A stretch of 8,370 bases of DNA, taken from NCBI GenBank assembly GCA_035776675.1, contig DASTWO010000216.1:1-8370 (forward strand), read 5' to 3'. Numbering within the stretch: position 1 is the stretch's first letter; every line of letters starts with the position of its first letter. Below the pieces are notes generated by a model. It saw nothing but the letters and a program-made list of their open reading frames with translations, was not told the DNA's origin and ran no database searches. This document shows positions 6,540-8,370 of this stretch, in pieces. The position numbers and the translations under genes were made by a program. The DNA is from DASSOY01 sp035776675. Its GTDB lineage: Bacteria; Bacillota; Bacilli; Bacillales; DASSOY01.

Positions 6540-8111
6540 CTATCCTTCACTTGCCATTGATGCTTTCGGCTCTTTTGCCGTTTCTGGCTGCTCATCCGGC
6601 GGTGAAGTTTTCTTGATGAAGAACGAGAGAACGAATGCAAGAGTCGCCAATCCTGTGGCTACCATAAAGGCATCATCCATCCCTTGAATTAAAGCATGAT
6701 TGAGGGCCGTCTTGATTTGGTGCTGCATCTCCGGCGATAATTTAGCCAATGCTTCTTTGGCACTCGAGCCAGATAATTCCATATTTTCCGGTAAGCGAAT
6801 CCCTTTTCCGGCCAACATGGATCCCAAATGATCTTGTGTCTGATTCGTATAAATCGAAACGAGAAAAGCCGTTCCGACGGAAGTAGCAACGCCGCGCATC
6901 GTATTGGCCATCGCCGTTCCATGTGCGGTAAGCCGCTGGGGCAACTGATTCAACCCCGCCGTCATCACAGGCATCATCACACCTGCCATTCCCACCATAC
7001 GGAAACCATACAAAAACATGATATATCCATAGGAAGTCGTAGCCGAAAGGTTATGGAACTCCCATGTCGACCAGACTACCATCGCCAATCCAATGACAGC
7101 CAATGGCCGAGCTCCGATTTTGTCAAAAAGCCTTCCCGTAATAGGTTGGAAAATCCCCATAATCAAGGCGCCCGGCAACAACAATAGACCTGACTCAAGC
7201 GGTGTGAAACCGCGGATATTTTGCATATAAATCGGAATTAACAACATTCCCGCAAACAACGCCATCATGGCGACGGAACGCACAATGGTTGTCAGGGCAA
7301 ACATATTGTACTTAAATACCCGGAACTCCAACATCGGCTCTTCAGCCGTCAATTCCCGCCATATAAATAAAATCACACCGACTCCACCGATAATAATGCC
7401 CCACAAAGTCACTGGATCGGTCCAGCTCTTGATGCCGGCTTCACTGAATCCGTATAACAAGGCTCCGAATCCGACCGTGGACAAAATAATGCCTGATACA
7501 TCAATCTTGGGAAACGTCAACTTCAGAACATTCTTCATTAAGAAAAACGCTATGATCACATCAATAATGGCGATCGGCAAAACAATATAAAATAAGATCC
7601 TCCAAGAGTAATTTTGCACAATCCAACCGGACAGTGTCGGTCCGATCGCAGGTGCGAACATTAGAACAATCCCCAATGTCCCCATTGCAGTCCCCCGCTT
7701 TTCAGGCGGAAAGATCGTCATAAAGATATTCGTCATTAACGGAATCAATATCCCCGCCCCGCAAGCTTGAACAATCCGGCCGAGCAAAAGGATGAAAAAG
7801 CTGGGAGCCAAAGCACACAATAAAGTTCCAGCCGCAAAACAGATCATGGCCGTCAGAAACAACTTTCGGGTTGAAATGGTTTGCATCAGAAAGGCTGTTA
7901 CAGGAATCAAAACGCCGTTCACCAATAAATAAGCCGTTGTCAGCCATTGGGCCGTGCTCGCCGACACATCAAAATCATTCATGATTTCAGGAATCGCGAC
8001 GTTGAGCAACGTTTGATTAAGAATGGCGGCAAACGCCCCTAGCAACAAGGCTGTTAACATCGGTCCTTTTTTTATATCTCGTGGATTCTCCACTTCTGTT
8101 TTCTTAGACAT
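6540..8111 (-). CDS. DHA2-family (EmrB/QacA-like) MFS multidrug efflux transporter
   Basis: This 523-aa proton-driven efflux permease has about 14 hydrophobic segments, the size and layout of the DHA2 subfamily. Motifs are LNQTLLNVAIPEI (31-43, motif D1 in TM1), RIVQACGAGILIPL (112-125, motif B with Arg112), EKRGTAMG (137-144) and APAIGPTLSGW (153-163, the antiporter motif C in TM5). A second motif A-like loop, GRLFDKIGARPL, occurs mid-protein. A large loop before the last segment and a hydrophilic C-terminal tail (PPDEQPETAKEPK) are also seen. I start at ATG 8111: AGGAGATGA lies 8 nt upstream. An in-frame ATG at 8123 sits inside that Shine-Dalgarno sequence with no spacer. No EmrA-type partner is present, as is usual in Gram-positives. 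The drug substrate cannot be predicted. Confidence 0.94.
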   Translation of the reverse strand: MSKKTEVENPRDIKKGPMLTALLLGAFAAILNQTLLNVAIPEIMNDFDVSASTAQWLTTAYLLVNGVLIPVTAFLMQTISTRKLFLTAMICFAAGTLLCALAPSFFILLLGRIVQACGAGILIPLMTNIFMTIFPPEKRGTAMGTLGIVLMFAPAIGPTLSGWIVQNYSWRILFYIVLPIAIIDVIIAFFLMKNVLKLTFPKIDVSGIILSTVGFGALLYGFSEAGIKSWTDPVTLWGIIIGGVGVILFIWRELTAEEPMLEFRVFKYNMFALTTIVRSVAMMALFAGMLLIPIYMQNIRGFTPLESGLLLLPGALIMGIFQPITGRLFDKIGARPLAVIGLAMVVWSTWEFHNLSATTSYGYIMFLYGFRMVGMAGVMMPVMTAGLNQLPQRLTAHGTAMANTMRGVATSVGTAFLVSIYTNQTQDHLGSMLAGKGIRLPENMELSGSSAKEALAKLSPEMQHQIKTALNHALIQGMDDAFMVATGLATLAFVLSFFIKKTSPPDEQPETAKEPKASMASEG

Positions 8112-8155
8112 GTTTGCTTTCATCTCCTCATGCTGTCGGTTTCACATTTCCTTAT

Positions 8156-8178
8156 GAACCTTCAATAAGTTCAGGTTC
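8156..8178. repeat. Inverted repeat in the efflux operon leader, possible MarR operator or RNA hairpin
   Basis: GAACCT (8156-8161) and AGGTTC (8173-8178) are inverted 6-bp arms around 11 nt. A second, overlapping imperfect inverted repeat (CTTAT.GAA against TTCAATAAG, 8151-8169) uses part of the same bases. The element is downstream of the pump promoter, so it could be a repressor site or a transcript structure. No experimental motif for this regulator is known to me. Confidence 0.35.
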
Positions 8179-8212
8179 CACAAAATCCACTTCGAATAAG
8201 GATGTTTCGCAT
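8171..8212 (-). other. Possible 13-codon leader ORF of the efflux operon
   Basis: In the pump leader an ATG at 8212 opens a short frame, MRNILIRSGFCGT, ending with TGA at 8171-8173. The ATG is within a base or two of the predicted transcript start and has no ribosome binding site, so it would have to be translated leaderless. Its stop lies in one arm of the inverted repeat at 8156-8178. Such a short ORF could easily occur by chance. Confidence 0.15.
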
Positions 8213-8217
8213 ACGAA
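8206..8217. promoter_or_regulatory. Short palindrome at the efflux promoter start point, candidate MarR site
   Basis: TTCGCATACGAA has perfect TTCG/CGAA arms around 4 nt. It lies 2 bp from the -10 element, across the predicted transcription start, where a MarR dimer would repress. It is short, so this is a guess from position. Confidence 0.3.
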
Positions 8218-8219
8218 TT

Positions 8220-8248
8220 ATTATACACACTCCTCCACGGTTTTTAAA
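8220..8248 (-). promoter_or_regulatory. Promoter of the efflux pump-marR operon
   Basis: On the minus strand TTTAAA (8243-8248) is followed after 17 bp by a perfect TATAAT (8220-8225). The predicted start at about 8213 leaves an untranslated leader of about 100 nt before the pump ATG at 8111. Confidence 0.6.
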
Positions 8249-8292
8249 GAAAGAGGCCGAATTGATTTATGACAGTTATGTGACAAGTTGTA

Positions 8293-8301
8293 TGTTATAA
8301 T
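8293..8301 (+). promoter_or_regulatory. Extended -10 promoter for the rightward gene at the edge
   Basis: TGTTATAAT is an extended -10 with a perfect TATAAT (8296-8301). No good -35 is present at 16-18 bp, as is common with extended -10 promoters. It would start transcripts at about 8308, some 27 nt before the acylphosphatase start codon. It diverges from the pump promoter: the two -10 elements are about 70 bp apart. Confidence 0.5.
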
Positions 8302-8334
8302 GGTCACCGAAGGATGAAGGGAAGGAAGATGTAG

Positions 8335-8370
8335 ATGAAGAGATACCATATTAAAGTGCACGGACGCGTC
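8335..8370 (+). CDS. acyP: Probable acylphosphatase, N-terminal 12 codons (partial at right edge)
   Basis: An ATG at 8335, preceded by GGAAGGAAG with suitable spacing and by the extended -10 promoter, opens the frame MKRYHIKVHGRV to the end of the window. The VHGRV segment is the start of the acylphosphatase active-site signature (normally V-x-G-x-V-Q-G-V-x-[FY]-R), whose Arg binds the acyl phosphate. In the full protein of about 90 residues the enzyme would hydrolyse carboxyl-phosphate bonds. Only 12 residues are visible, so the call rests on this motif and the gene-start signals. Confidence 0.7.
   Translation, partial: MKRYHIKVHGRV

Noticed and set aside
6494..6640. 49-residue N-terminal extension of the MarR-family protein
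   Set aside because: It overlaps the end of the pump gene, is basic low-complexity sequence, and the ideal ribosome binding site directs starting at 6493.
8112..8123. Earlier ATG at 8123 for the efflux pump
   Set aside because: It lies within the AGGAGATGA Shine-Dalgarno sequence with no spacer; the ATG at 8111 is spaced normally.
1..8370. Search for CRISPR arrays, tRNAs, insertion-sequence ends and phage or defence genes
   Set aside because: No regularly spaced repeats, cloverleaf-like sequences, transposase frames or defence motifs were seen; all long frames fit ordinary metabolic, transport or regulatory families.

Overview
The window looks like a chromosomal segment from a low- to mid-GC Bacillota, most likely Bacillales. 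The grounds are strong AGGAGG-type ribosome binding sites, a consensus CcpA cre site, a lipoprotein-type solute-binding protein, and gene families typical of that group. I cannot name the genus. No tRNA, rRNA, CRISPR array, insertion sequence or phage gene is visible.

Left block (1-2500, minus strand): the 5' 431 codons of a glycogen-debranching / amylo-alpha-1,6-glucosidase-like glycoside hydrolase run off the left edge. A LacI-family repressor lies directly upstream on the same strand. Three exact copies of one 16-bp operator-like sequence (two inverted in the 79-bp gap, one abutting the repressor's ribosome binding site) suggest a self-regulated sugar operon. A perfect cre-type palindrome over the repressor promoter adds a likely layer of carbon catabolite repression.

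Middle block (2500-6000, plus strand): a compact four-gene ABC importer operon encodes a lipoprotein binding protein, an ATPase and two permeases. It has a good promoter at the front and a hairpin terminator at the end. By family this is a PhnD-PhnC-PhnE-PhnE transporter. The binding protein, however, carries the sequence signature I associate with the 'putative selenate' branch rather than with true phosphonate PhnD, so the substrate is probably a small oxyanion other than an organophosphonate. Genes overlap by 29 and 4 nt.

Right block (6000-8370): on the minus strand, a DHA2 (EmrB-like) 14-TM drug efflux pump is followed 46 bp downstream by a MarR-family regulator. This two-gene operon converges on the ABC operon and shares one bidirectional hairpin terminator with it. 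The pump has a recognisable promoter, a roughly 100-nt leader with inverted repeats, and a possible 13-codon leader ORF. Diverging from it, at the right edge, are the first 12 codons of what is very probably an acylphosphatase.

The three blocks look like independent transcription units with no obvious shared pathway. Nothing here is clearly an undescribed system. The most useful observations are the operator geometry of the LacI operon, the selenate-type signature in a transporter likely to be labelled phosphonate, and the leader region of the efflux operon.
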